Assembly (NCBI RefSeq): GCF_009905535.1
Contig: NZ_JAAALA010000001.1
Coordinates: 124,001 to 188,000, forward strand
Direction of reading: 5' to 3'
Origin: Caulobacter sp. SLTY
Lineage (GTDB): Bacteria > Pseudomonadota > Alphaproteobacteria > Caulobacterales > Caulobacteraceae
DNA length: 64,000 bases
The notes below the pieces were generated by a model, which was not told the origin of the DNA, ran no database searches, and saw nothing but the letters and a program-made list of their open reading frames with translations. Made by a program: the position numbers and the translations under genes. This document shows, piece after piece, positions 8,143-16,426 of the stretch (within the stretch, counting starts at the first letter, position 1; each line of letters begins with the position of its first letter).

Positions 8143-9195
8143 ATGAACGCTCCCGTCCCCCCGACCAACATGAAAGCCCAGCTGCTGGGCAATACTGTCG
8201 AGCATATCGACATCACCAGCTTCGACGCCCGCCCGATCGTCGACGCCATGCGCAAGATGAGCTTCTCGAGCCGCGACACGGCCCGTGCGGCCGACATCTT
8301 CTCGATGGCCATCGAGGACAAGGACTGCTCGCCCTGGCTGATCCTGGCCGGCTCCACCTCGGCGGGCGGCTGCATGCACGTCTACCGCGACATGGTGAAG
8401 TTCGGGATGATCGACGCGGTGGTCGCCACCGGCGCCTCGATCGTCGACATGGATTTCTTCGAGGCCCTGGGCTTCAAGCACTACCAGGCCGCCGGTCCGG
8501 TGGACGACAACGTGCTGCGCGAGAACTACATCGACCGCATCTACGACACCTACATCGACGAGGAAGAACTCCAGGCCTGCGACCACACCATCCTGGAGAT
8601 CGCCAACCGCCTGGAGCCGCGCGGCTACTCCAGCCGCGAGTTCATCTGGGAGATGGGCAAGTGGCTGAGCGAGGGCAACGCCAAGAAGCCCGGCAGCCTG
8701 ATCCAGACCGCCTATGAAGAGGGCGTGCCGATCTTCTGCCCGGCCTTCGTCGACAGCTCGGCCGGGTTCGGCCTGGTCAAGCACCAGAAGGAGCGCGCCA
8801 AGGAGGGCAAGCCCTACATGATGCTCGACGCCATCGCCGACTTCCGCGAACTGACCGACATCAAGATCGCCGCCGGCACCACCGGCCTGTTCATGGTCGG
8901 CGGCGGGGTGCCCAAGAACTTTGCCCAGGACACCGTGGTCTGCGCCGAAATCCTCGGCGTCGAGGCCGACATGCACAAGTACGCGGTGCAGATCACCGTG
9001 GCCGACGTGCGGGATGGCGCCTGCTCGTCCTCGACACTCAAGGAGGCGGCCAGCTGGGGCAAGGTGGACACGACCTTCGAACAGATGGTGTTCGCGGAGG
9101 CCACCACCGTGGTGCCGCTGATCGGCTCCGACGCCTACCACCGGGGCGCCTGGAAGAACCGCGAGAAGCGCCGCTGGCAAAAGCTGTTCGCTTAA
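8143..9195 (+). CDS. Deoxyhypusine synthase-like protein, probable polyamine (homospermidine-type) synthase
   Basis: The 350-residue protein is a full-length relative of eukaryotic/archaeal deoxyhypusine synthase. The NAD-binding segments (GSTSAGGCMHVYRDMV, GASIVDMDFFEALG) and the catalytic lysine region MVGGGVPKNFAQD (K258) are present. Bacteria lack eIF5A, the usual substrate. Bacterial homologues are therefore thought to transfer the aminobutyl group of a polyamine to another amine, making homospermidine or spermidine. The decarboxylase immediately upstream would supply putrescine, which supports this reading. The exact product cannot be told from sequence. An AAGGGAAA ribosome-binding region precedes the ATG. 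Confidence 0.85.
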   Translation: MNAPVPPTNMKAQLLGNTVEHIDITSFDARPIVDAMRKMSFSSRDTARAADIFSMAIEDKDCSPWLILAGSTSAGGCMHVYRDMVKFGMIDAVVATGASIVDMDFFEALGFKHYQAAGPVDDNVLRENYIDRIYDTYIDEEELQACDHTILEIANRLEPRGYSSREFIWEMGKWLSEGNAKKPGSLIQTAYEEGVPIFCPAFVDSSAGFGLVKHQKERAKEGKPYMMLDAIADFRELTDIKIAAGTTGLFMVGGGVPKNFAQDTVVCAEILGVEADMHKYAVQITVADVRDGACSSSTLKEAASWGKVDTTFEQMVFAEATTVVPLIGSDAYHRGAWKNREKRRWQKLFA

Positions 9196-9219
9196 AGGCG
9201 AGCCGGGGCCACAGTTTCG

Positions 9220-9257
9220 ACCGCCGCAAGGGGTACCCCCTTTGCGGCGGTTGATTT
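9220..9257 (+). terminator. Rho-independent terminator after the DHS-like gene
   Basis: ACCGCCGCAA (9220-9229) pairs with TTGCGGCGGT (9242-9251), with inner GGGG/CCCC pairing, and TGATTT follows. The stem lies 24 bases after the stop codon. The position and strong stem support a terminator for the polyamine gene. Confidence 0.75.
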
Positions 9258-9310
9258 ATGGGCTCCGGGCTGTTCAGTGTCGTGTGAATATCGTCGGGAG
9301 CGTCCCTTCA

Positions 9311-9838
9311 TTGTCCAAGATCCGCTTCTTGCTGGCCGCCACCCTGGCGACCCTGTTGCTGTCCGCATGCGGCAAGGCTGAAGACACCGAATCGCCCACC
9401 GATGAACCGCCTGTGGCGGAGGCGCCCGAAGCGCCGAAGGCCCCGGCGGATCCCGCCGCCCCGCTCGGCCCAGGCCAGACCATGACCGCCGACGGCGCCA
9501 CCGTCTCGGTCGGCGCGGCCGCCTCGAAGGTGGTCACCCCAGCCTACGCACCCATCTATCCCGGCGCCGCGGTCGCCACCTCGGTGGTCGGCGAGAGCGG
9601 CGTCGGCCCGGGCGGCTTCGTCACCTATAGGACCGACGCCCCGCCCAAGCAGGTTATCGCCTTCTATCGCGAGCGGATGAAGGCCACGGGCAAGGCCGTG
9701 ACCATGGACCAGGACATGGGCGGCGACGTCCACATGCTGACAGCCGGCGACACCGGCGAGGGCAAGGCCGGCATGCAGGTCATCGCCAGCCCCTCCGGCA
9801 AAGGCTCCGAGGTGCAGCTGACCTGGTCGGACGAGTGA
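9311..9838 (+). CDS. Putative lipoprotein of unknown function
   Basis: The 175-residue protein has a lipoprotein signal ending LLLSAC with the lipidated cysteine at residue 20. An acidic/Pro/Ala linker (residues about 24-50) and a compact C-terminal domain (about 70-175) follow, including PAYAPIYPGAAVATSVVG and AFYRERMKATGKAVTMD. The latter pattern resembles small envelope domains found next to other alphaproteobacterial lipoproteins, but I do not recognise the function. The TTG start is chosen because GGGAG lies about 11 bases upstream and the signal peptide begins there. An upstream in-frame GTG at 9284 would add nine residues. Confidence 0.7.
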   Translation: MSKIRFLLAATLATLLLSACGKAEDTESPTDEPPVAEAPEAPKAPADPAAPLGPGQTMTADGATVSVGAAASKVVTPAYAPIYPGAAVATSVVGESGVGPGGFVTYRTDAPPKQVIAFYRERMKATGKAVTMDQDMGGDVHMLTAGDTGEGKAGMQVIASPSGKGSEVQLTWSDE

Positions 9839-9875
9839 GCTTGCCCCGAGGGCCGGCCGTGGTTACCTGAGGGCC

Positions 9876-10358
9876 ATGTCCTCCTGCGGCCATGACCATC
9901 ACAGCCACGGCCTGACCGGCCAGACCCTTGCGGCCGAGCTCGGCGCCGCCGACGCCCGCTGCGCCGAGGCCGGCCAGAAGCTGACCGCCCCGCGCCGGCG
10001 GGTGCTGGAACAGCTGCTGGAAGCCGGCCAGCCGGTAAAGGCCTACGATCTGATCGCCACCTTCGCGGCTGACGCCCCGGCCAAGCCGCCGACCGTCTAT
10101 CGCGCCCTCGACTTCCTTTCGAAACAGGGTTTCGCCCACCGGATCGAGAGCCTCAACGCCTATGTCGCCTGTCGCCATGCGGCCGGCGAGGGCCCCGCCA
10201 ACCACGCCGCCGCCTTCCTGATCTGCGACTGCTGCGGGGCCACCCGCGAAATCGACCCGGCGGTCCTGGACAGCATCGAGACCGCCGCCAAGGCGCCCGG
10301 CTTCACCATTCAATCGGTGACCATCGAGGCCCACGGTCTCTGCGCCGACTGCGCCTAG
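9876..10358 (+). CDS. zur: Fur-family zinc uptake regulator (Zur)
   Basis: This 160-residue DNA-binding protein is of the Fur family. The winged helix spans about residues 30-90 (KLTAPRRRVLEQLLEAGQP, KPPTVYRALDFLSKQGFAHR). The dimerisation and metal domain follows. The structural zinc site is formed by the CDCCG and GLCADC cysteines at the C terminus, which fits Zur better than Fur. The N terminus MSSCGHDHHSHG is unusually rich in Cys/His and could bind metal. It would repress zinc uptake genes when zinc is plentiful; none of those targets is in the window. Its stop codon directly abuts the thioesterase start. Confidence 0.85.
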   Translation: MSSCGHDHHSHGLTGQTLAAELGAADARCAEAGQKLTAPRRRVLEQLLEAGQPVKAYDLIATFAADAPAKPPTVYRALDFLSKQGFAHRIESLNAYVACRHAAGEGPANHAAAFLICDCCGATREIDPAVLDSIETAAKAPGFTIQSVTIEAHGLCADCA

Positions 10359-11303
10359 ATGGAGCGCCTGCCGGAAACCTGGCCCGAAATCTGGAGGGGC
10401 GGCGTCAACACCTGGGAATGCGACGAGATGGGGCACATGAATGTGCGCTTCTACGTCGCCAAGGCGGTCGAGGGCCTCAGCTCGCTGGCGGCCCTCATCG
10501 GCCTGCCAGAGGCCTTCTGCGCAGACGCCACCTCCACCCTGCTGGTCCGTGAGCAGCACATCCGCTTCCACCGCGAGGCCCATGCCGGCGCCGCCCTGCA
10601 CATGGTCGGCGGGGTCGTCGAGCTTGGCGAGAGCCAGGCGCGGCTGGTCCAGCTGCTCGTCCATTCGAACAGTGGCGAAATCTGCGCCACCTTTCAGACC
10701 CTGGTCGTCCACGCCACCGCCCGCGAGGGCCTGGCCTTCCCCTGGTCGTCCCGCACCCGCCGGATGGCCGAGGCGCTGGTCGTCGAGATTCCCGAGAAGG
10801 CCCGCGCCCGCAGCCTCGATCTCTCCCCGGTAACAAGTATCGCGAGCCCCGCCCTGGCCGACGAGCTGGATCTGATGCGAATCGGCCTCGGCGCCCTCTC
10901 GCCCCAGGAATGCGACACTTTCGGCCGGATGCGGCCCGAGCTGTTCATCGGCCGGGTCTCTGACGGCATCGGCCGGCTGGTCCTGCCCCTGCGCGCCGTG
11001 GTCGCCGAAAACGCCCCCGGCAAACCGGCCCGCACCGGCGGCGCGGTGCTGGAGTATCGCCTGGTCCAGTTCGACTGGCCCCGCGCCGGCGAGCGGTTCG
11101 AGCTGCGCTCCGGCCTGATCGGCGCCGACACCCGCACCATGCGCCTGGCCCACTGGATGCTGGAGCCGGGGACCGGCAAGGTCTGGGGGACCAGCGAGGC
11201 CGTGGCCGTCACCTTCGACCTCGACGCCCGCAAGGTGGTGCCAATCGAGGGTCCCGCCCATGCGGCGCTGATGGCCCAGGCGAAGGCGGGATTAGCCCTT
11301 TAA
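10359..11303 (+). CDS. Thioesterase family protein with two hotdog domains
   Basis: The 314-residue protein begins immediately after the zur stop (TAGATG), so the two are co-translated. The N-terminal hotdog domain carries WECDEMGHMNVRFYVAKAVEG, with the aspartate/histidine region typical of 4HBT acyl-CoA thioesterases. A second, more diverged hotdog half begins about residue 165. It probably hydrolyses an acyl-CoA or acts on a related thioester in the cytosol. The substrate is unknown. Its last 12 bases overlap the end of the convergent alpha/beta hydrolase gene. Confidence 0.78.
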   Translation: MERLPETWPEIWRGGVNTWECDEMGHMNVRFYVAKAVEGLSSLAALIGLPEAFCADATSTLLVREQHIRFHREAHAGAALHMVGGVVELGESQARLVQLLVHSNSGEICATFQTLVVHATAREGLAFPWSSRTRRMAEALVVEIPEKARARSLDLSPVTSIASPALADELDLMRIGLGALSPQECDTFGRMRPELFIGRVSDGIGRLVLPLRAVVAENAPGKPARTGGAVLEYRLVQFDWPRAGERFELRSGLIGADTRTMRLAHWMLEPGTGKVWGTSEAVAVTFDLDARKVVPIEGPAHAALMAQAKAGLAL

Positions 11304-12224
11304 GGCCTGCAACAGGGCTTCGCGCACCAGATCCCGAACCTCCATGGGCAGGAAATGGCTCGTGCCCGGAACGGTCTCGACGGTGATGCGACCGGTGGAC
11401 GCCAGCTCATCCATCCGGTCGTCCACCGAACAGGTCGAACCGAACTCGGCCTTCAGGATGCGGATCGGACAGGTCGAGTCGAAGAAGCCGGGCCAGGGCC
11501 GGTGTTCGCGGGCCGAGAAGTTGGCCGATTCCCAGGCGGGGGCGCAGGCCAGCCGGAAGCCGCCGTCACCATCCGGGACCAGGCCGTCGGTCAGGTAGTC
11601 GGCCAGCATCTCGGCGGGCCAGGTCTTGAAGGCGCCGCGCCCCAGGTAGGCGTCATAGGCCGCTTCCCTGCTGTCGAACTGGTTGCGGCGGCGCAGGGCG
11701 CCGATGGCCAGCGGCGAGGAGGCGGCGGTTTCGCCCAGGGTCCTGGCCACATCCTCGCGCATCACCACCGGATCCAGCAGCACCAGCCGGCCCAGCAGGT
11801 CCGGCCGTAGGCCCGCCGCGACCAGGCCCGAGGTGCCGCCCATCGAATGGCCGGCCACCACCTTCGGCGCCGTATCCAGCGTTTCCAGCAGGCCGACCAT
11901 GTCGAGGCCGAAGTTGGCCCAGGACCCGCGACCGTCCCCCGGATCGGCCGCAAGCTCGCTTTGACCATGGCCCCGCATGTCGATGGCCAGGATGCGATAG
12001 CCGGCGTCCGCCACCGGGCTGAGCAGGGTGCGGTAGGTCAGGGCGTTGAAGCCGTTGGCGTGACAGAAGACCAGGTCCACCGCCCGATCCTCCGGCCCCA
12101 TCTCGATGGCCGCCATGATCCCATCGCCGGCCGGGCTGTTGATCGGGATGCGGCGGCGCCGGAAAGCCGGGCTCTCGGAGGGAAACAGGGTCGGCGCGAG
12201 GTCGTTGCTCATCGCTACGGTCAT
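11292..12224 (-). CDS. Alpha/beta hydrolase
   Basis: The 310-residue cytoplasmic protein has the alpha/beta hydrolase fold with the nucleophile elbow GHSMGG, an oxyanion region FCHANGFNALTYR and the late catalytic histidine in GTSHFLPMEV. The sequence is typical of esterases or lactonases. The substrate cannot be named. It lies on the opposite strand to its neighbours, convergent with the thioesterase and divergent from the crotonase gene 81 bases away. The first ATG is used; a second ATG four codons later is possible. Confidence 0.82.
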   Translation of the reverse strand: MTVAMSNDLAPTLFPSESPAFRRRRIPINSPAGDGIMAAIEMGPEDRAVDLVFCHANGFNALTYRTLLSPVADAGYRILAIDMRGHGQSELAADPGDGRGSWANFGLDMVGLLETLDTAPKVVAGHSMGGTSGLVAAGLRPDLLGRLVLLDPVVMREDVARTLGETAASSPLAIGALRRRNQFDSREAAYDAYLGRGAFKTWPAEMLADYLTDGLVPDGDGGFRLACAPAWESANFSAREHRPWPGFFDSTCPIRILKAEFGSTCSVDDRMDELASTGRITVETVPGTSHFLPMEVRDLVREALLQALKG

Positions 12225-12305
12225 GGATCAAGGCCCCAAGGTCACGCAAGGGCTTGGTTATCGCCGCGTCACGGCGCCATGTTGGTCCCAAACGGGAGAA
12301 CGCCA

Positions 12306-13181
12306 ATGAACGCTCATACCCCCATCGACGTGACCACCACCGACTGGTCTTGCTTCGCCGTCAGCATCGAGAACAAGGTCGCCCACATCCAGCTCAAGCG
12401 GCCGGATGAGCTGAACACCATGACCCGCGCCTTCTGGAACGAGTTGCTCGTCATCGTGAAGGACATCAGCGACAACGCCCGCGCCCGCGCCATCGTGCTG
12501 TCGTCCACCGGCAAGCACTTCTGCGCCGGCATGGACCTGGCGGTGTTTGGCGGCGGCGGATCGACCACCGGCGCCCGGCCCGACGACCGCGAAAACGCCG
12601 GCGAGAGCTTCCGCTACCACGTCCACCACCTGCAGGACGTCATCTCCTGCCTGGACGAGGCCCGGATGCCGGTGATCGTCGCTATCCAGGGCGGCTGTGT
12701 CGGCGGGGCGGTAGACCTGACCTCGTCCGCGGACATTCGATACTGCACCGCCGACGCCTTCTTCGTGATCCAGGAGATCAACATCGGCATGACCGCCGAC
12801 GTCGGCACCTTCCCGCGCCTGTGCAAGCTGATCCCCGAGGGCTGGGTGCGCGAGCTGGCCTATACCGGCCGCCGCCTGCCCGCCGCCAAGGCCGAGCAGA
12901 TCGGCCTGGTCAACGGCGTGTTCGACACCCATGAAGAGGTGGTCGCCCACGCCCTGGCCACCGCCCGCGAGATCGCCACCAAGGTTCCCCTGGCGGTGGC
13001 CGGCAGCAAGGTGATGATCAACTACGCCCGCGACCACACGATCAAGGACGCGCTAGACTACATCGCGGTGTGGCAGACCGGCATGTTCAGCGGCGCTCAC
13101 ATGGCCGAGGCCTTCAAGGCCAAGGCGGAGAAGCGAGATGGGGATTTCCCGGACCTGCTGCCGCTGCGCAAGGGGATGTAG
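12306..13181 (+). CDS. Crotonase family protein, delta3,5-delta2,4-dienoyl-CoA isomerase-like
   Basis: The 291-residue protein has the crotonase oxyanion-hole motifs HFCAGMDL (71-78) and GGCVGGAVDL (129-138). D137, E157 and D165 sit at exactly the 20- and 8-residue spacing of the three catalytic acids of mammalian dienoyl-CoA isomerase (D176, E196, D204). The context DIRYCTADAFFVIQEINIGM also matches that subfamily. It probably shifts double bonds during beta-oxidation of unsaturated fatty acids. The start is an ATG with GGGAGAA upstream. No other beta-oxidation gene is adjacent apart from the thioesterase upstream. Confidence 0.85.
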   Translation: MNAHTPIDVTTTDWSCFAVSIENKVAHIQLKRPDELNTMTRAFWNELLVIVKDISDNARARAIVLSSTGKHFCAGMDLAVFGGGGSTTGARPDDRENAGESFRYHVHHLQDVISCLDEARMPVIVAIQGGCVGGAVDLTSSADIRYCTADAFFVIQEINIGMTADVGTFPRLCKLIPEGWVRELAYTGRRLPAAKAEQIGLVNGVFDTHEEVVAHALATAREIATKVPLAVAGSKVMINYARDHTIKDALDYIAVWQTGMFSGAHMAEAFKAKAEKRDGDFPDLLPLRKGM

Positions 13182-13184
13182 GAC

Positions 13185-14393
13185 CTAAAGCTCCATCTCC
13201 GCCCCCAGGAGGTCGGCCCCGTCGAGTTTGGCGCCCGACAGGTCGGCCTCGAGCAGGCGGACGTGGTTGGCCTTGGCGCCCCGCAGATCGGCCTGGCGCA
13301 GCACCGCTCGGGTCAGGTTGGCGCGCAGCTGGCGGCCCTCGGCGATCAGCAATGGCCCGAGGTTGGCGCCGCGGAGGTCGGCGCGGTCCAGCCGCGCATC
13401 GACCAGCTTGACCCCGCGAAGGTCGGCGCCGCGCAGGTTGGCGCCCCGCAGGTCGGCGCCGGTGAGGTCGCTGCCCTGTAGCTCCACCCCCTCCAGATCC
13501 ATGCCGAACAGCACCGCGCCGGGGGCATGGATGCCGGTCATCATCCGCCCGCGCAGCTGGCGCAGGCAGCGGAAGTCGGCCCGGCTGATCCGGGCCGGTT
13601 TGCCGCCCGCCCCGCCAGACGTACAGAACCGTTCGTGGTCCGCCAGGATCTCGTGAAGCGGCAGGTCGTCGATATAGACCACCGGCGGCGGGGCCCGCAG
13701 CGCGTCGGTCAGGTCCGCCTTGTCGAGATTGGCCGACGAGGTGTCGACATGGGTCAATACCGCCCGCTTGAGCGAGGCGCCCGACAGGTCGGCGTTGAAA
13801 ACCTCCGCCCCGGAAAGGTCGGCCCCGTCCAGCACCGCCCTGACCATCCGCGCCCCGCCGAGCTGTGCGCCCGACAGCACCGCGTCGGTCAGGTCGGCCC
13901 GGCGGGTCTCGTCCGGCGCCTGGACCCCTTCGAGGTTTGCGCCGGCCACCACCGCATAGTCGAGCTCGCCCGGCCGCCGCTCATGGGTCAGGATGCGGAA
14001 ACCCTGGGCCTGGTCCTGCACGGCGATGCGGCCTTCGCGCAGATCGGCCCCCATCAGGTTGGCGTGGGAGAGGTTGGCCCCGCGCAGGCAGACGCCCCGC
14101 AGGTCGGCCTTGGTGAGGTTAGCCGCGCGCAGGTCGGTGTCGCGCAGGTCGGCCCCGAACAGCACCGCACGGGAGAGATCGCCGCCCATCAGGCAGGCGC
14201 CGTTCAGCCGCGCGCCGGTCAGCTCGGCCTCGGAGAGATCAACCCCCTCCAGCATGACGTTGCTGAGGTCCGCATGGGCCAGATTGGCCCGCCGGCCGCC
14301 CGGCCGTCCGCTGAGGAATCGCGCATGGGCCTCGAGCGTCTGCTTGAGGCTGGCGTGTTCGAGCGCGCGCAGGAGGCTGGGTTGGCTGGACAT
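13185..14393 (-). CDS. Large pentapeptide-repeat protein
   Basis: The 402-residue protein consists mostly of A(D/N)LXX pentapeptide repeats, which fold into a right-handed square beta-helix. Two helix blocks (about residues 35-240 and 280-402) are each preceded by a similar short cap: LEAHARFLSGRPGGRRANL at about 20-38 and LADHERFCTSGGAGGKPARI at about 250-270. A linker, IAVQDQAQGFRILTHERRPG, interrupts the first block. No signal peptide or membrane segment is visible. Some pentapeptide proteins mimic DNA and bind gyrase, but this two-block cap architecture differs from the compact Qnr/MfpA type and its function is unknown. Confidence 0.85.
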   Translation of the reverse strand: MSSQPSLLRALEHASLKQTLEAHARFLSGRPGGRRANLAHADLSNVMLEGVDLSEAELTGARLNGACLMGGDLSRAVLFGADLRDTDLRAANLTKADLRGVCLRGANLSHANLMGADLREGRIAVQDQAQGFRILTHERRPGELDYAVVAGANLEGVQAPDETRRADLTDAVLSGAQLGGARMVRAVLDGADLSGAEVFNADLSGASLKRAVLTHVDTSSANLDKADLTDALRAPPPVVYIDDLPLHEILADHERFCTSGGAGGKPARISRADFRCLRQLRGRMMTGIHAPGAVLFGMDLEGVELQGSDLTGADLRGANLRGADLRGVKLVDARLDRADLRGANLGPLLIAEGRQLRANLTRAVLRQADLRGAKANHVRLLEADLSGAKLDGADLLGAEMEL

Positions 14394-14446
14394 CGGTATG
14401 CGATGATCCGTCGCAGCCCCTTAAGGAAGGGTATTGGCCAACGCTG

Positions 14447-15409
14447 TTACAACCAGCCCTTGCGTTTGAACCAGAGCATCGGCAGGACGACCGCCACCAC
14501 CATCAGCCCCAGCGCCAGCGGCTCGCCCCAGGGCAGGTCGAACTCGGCCATGTGTTTGAAGTTCATGCCGAAATAGCTGGCGACCAAGGTCGGCGGCAGG
14601 AAGATCACCGCAGCGATCGAGAAAAATTTGATGATCCCGTTCTGCTCGATGTTGATCATGCCCAAGGTGGCGTCGAGGAGGAAGGTGATGTCGCCGGACA
14701 GATGGCCGGCGTGATCGGTCAGCGAGGCGACGTCCTGCTGCAGGGAACCGATCCGGGCGGCGTGATCGACGCCCTCGGCGATGTGGGGCGAGACGGCTCC
14801 GTAGACCAGCAGGCGCGACAGGCTGATCAGGCTGTTGCGCACCTTGGCGGTGATCCCGCGCCAGCGGCCGAGCTTGCCCAGGATGATTTCGAACCGCGCC
14901 GTCTTGCGGGGCCGGTCGAAGATGTGGCGCGACAGCGCCTCCACCTGGTCGGAAGCAGCCTCGAGAATGTCGGCGATCCGATCAACGATGGCGTCGAGCA
15001 GGCCCAAGAACACCGACTCGCCATCCCCGCAATCGCTGCCTCGCTCGGCCAGGTTTCCTTCAAACAGCACGAAGGCGCGGGGGTGGGCGTAGCGGATGGT
15101 GACCAGCCGGTCCTTGATCAGCACGAAGGTGACCGGTTCCAGCTTCGGCGCCTCGGCCGCCGCCCCGGTGATCACCTCGACGGTCAGAAAGGTGGCCGCG
15201 CCCTCGCGGTAGAGGCGGGATGAGGCCTCGATCTCCCCCATGTCCTCGCGGGTGGGCAGCTGCATCTTCAGCTGCGTCTCGATGAGGATTTCCTCGTCCC
15301 GCGTCGGTTCGACCAGGTCGATCCAGACCACGTCCTCGGGCATGATCCAGCCGTCGCCGACCGCGACCTCCTCGACGGTGCGTTGATTTCGCCGAAGCAG
15401 CCTGATCAT
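14447..15409 (-). CDS. corA: CorA-family magnesium/divalent metal transporter
   Basis: The 320-residue protein has a large cytoplasmic N-terminal domain and two C-terminal transmembrane helices. The diagnostic pore motif YFGMNF lies between them and the protein ends WFKRKGWL. It forms a pentameric channel for Mg2+, or possibly Co2+ or Zn2+, in the inner membrane. It lies upstream of the pentapeptide gene on the same strand, 53 bases away, and could be co-transcribed with it. The start is the only ATG consistent with the family N terminus (MIRLLRRNQRTV). Confidence 0.92.
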   Translation of the reverse strand: MIRLLRRNQRTVEEVAVGDGWIMPEDVVWIDLVEPTRDEEILIETQLKMQLPTREDMGEIEASSRLYREGAATFLTVEVITGAAAEAPKLEPVTFVLIKDRLVTIRYAHPRAFVLFEGNLAERGSDCGDGESVFLGLLDAIVDRIADILEAASDQVEALSRHIFDRPRKTARFEIILGKLGRWRGITAKVRNSLISLSRLLVYGAVSPHIAEGVDHAARIGSLQQDVASLTDHAGHLSGDITFLLDATLGMINIEQNGIIKFFSIAAVIFLPPTLVASYFGMNFKHMAEFDLPWGEPLALGLMVVAVVLPMLWFKRKGWL

Positions 15410-15493
15410 CGAACCCTCGCCCGCGATGGATCAGGGATGGCGCGACCTGTGCGCATCGTCAATCCGGACTGTCGATGAGTTCGCCTCGGGGCG

Positions 15494-15651
15494 TCCTTCT
15501 CCCCTTGCGGGAGAAGGTGTCGCCGTAGGCGACGGATGAGGGGTCGCACCGGCCTGAACACAGCCCGGCCTCACCGTCTCATCACAGCTTGAAGAGTCTT
15601 CGACCCCTCATCCGGCGCTTCGCGCCACCTTCTCCCGCAAGGGGGAGAAGG
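15494..15651. repeat. Inverted pair of REP-like palindromes
   Basis: A roughly 52-base unit (15494-15545) starts CCTTCTCCCCTTGCGGGAG and ends GGATGAGGGGTCG. A reverse-complement copy lies at 15601-15651. Each unit itself contains a hairpin, and the inner stem sequences differ between copies while keeping pairing ability (TCGCCGTAGGCGA versus GGCGCGAAGCGCC). The pair occupies most of the 266-base gap between corA and the CHAP gene. It resembles REP-type intergenic palindromes and could fold as a long cruciform or transcript hairpin. Confidence 0.8.
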
Positions 15652-15675
15652 AAACCCAGAGGCGAAACCTTCGGA

Positions 15676-16356
15676 CTACTTGCGGTCGCGGTCGCCGCCG
15701 GTGGCCTTCTGGATCAGGTCGGCGATGTTGTCGCTGGTGCCGGCCGCCTTGCCGAGGATGTCGAACGGCGAGCCGCCCGGCTGAACGGCGCTCAGCACAT
15801 GGCCGGCGGCTGAGTTGGCCACCAGGGTGGCGGTGTCCTGGGCGACGGCGAACTTGCCGCTGGCCTGGGCCATCTTCTTGGCCTGGGCGTCGGGATAGAT
15901 GAAGCCATGCACCGGATAGACGGTGGTGCCAAGGTCGCGGATCGGGTCGTACCAGACCTTGACCTTGGTCCAGCTGCCGTCCGGCGAAACGTCGACCACG
16001 GTGACGTCGGTCTCCACCTTGCCGCGGCGACCGCCAAAGCTGGACCAGTTGGCGTGGGTGATCTGGATGACCCGGTCGGTCAGCACGCGCGACACGACGG
16101 CCACGTGACCCAGGCGCATACGCGAGGTCGGCTGGAAGCAGAGCACCGCGCCCATCTGGGGCACGCCGCCGGTCTGGTACTTCTTGACGGCCTGACCCCA
16201 CCAGGTGTGGGCGTCGCCGAAGATCTGGATGCCCGACAGCAGGCGGGCGAACGGCACACATTGCCAGTAGGTATCAGCAGCCGAGACAGCCGGGACAAGG
16301 CTGATCATCAGTGCGGCGGTCAGGGACCCGAGAAGGGTCCGCGTCCGTTGACGCAT
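15676..16356 (-). CDS. Secreted CHAP-domain protein (putative cell-wall amidase/endopeptidase)
   Basis: The 226-residue protein starts with a signal peptide (cleavage near VSAAD). It then has a CHAP domain with C33 (YWQCVPFAR), H84 (RLGHVAVV) and N103 in HANWSS as the expected catalytic triad. CHAP enzymes cut peptidoglycan cross-links or the amide to muramic acid. A C-terminal region of about 90 residues lacks a recognised wall-binding motif. The next gene upstream on the same strand is an acyltransferase ending 70 bases away. It may take part in cell-wall remodelling; the bond cut is unknown. Confidence 0.82.
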   Translation of the reverse strand: MRQRTRTLLGSLTAALMISLVPAVSAADTYWQCVPFARLLSGIQIFGDAHTWWGQAVKKYQTGGVPQMGAVLCFQPTSRMRLGHVAVVSRVLTDRVIQITHANWSSFGGRRGKVETDVTVVDVSPDGSWTKVKVWYDPIRDLGTTVYPVHGFIYPDAQAKKMAQASGKFAVAQDTATLVANSAAGHVLSAVQPGGSPFDILGKAAGTSDNIADLIQKATGGDRDRK

Positions 16357-16426
16357 GCTGGAGGTCTCCCCCGACGAAACAGTTTGAAACGCTTAGTCAT
16401 CTCACAGGCGAATGAAAAGACTCTTT

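Noticed and set aside
9780-11261. A 493-residue minus-strand open frame opposite zur and the thioesterase
   Set aside because: Both plus-strand genes have clear family signatures and abutting start/stop codons; the opposite frame is a GC-bias shadow.
13185-14393. Repeated GGTCGGC-type DNA units resembling a direct-repeat or CRISPR-like array
   Set aside because: The repeats are in phase every 15 bases and encode A(D/N)LXX pentapeptides; there are no unique spacers of constant length.
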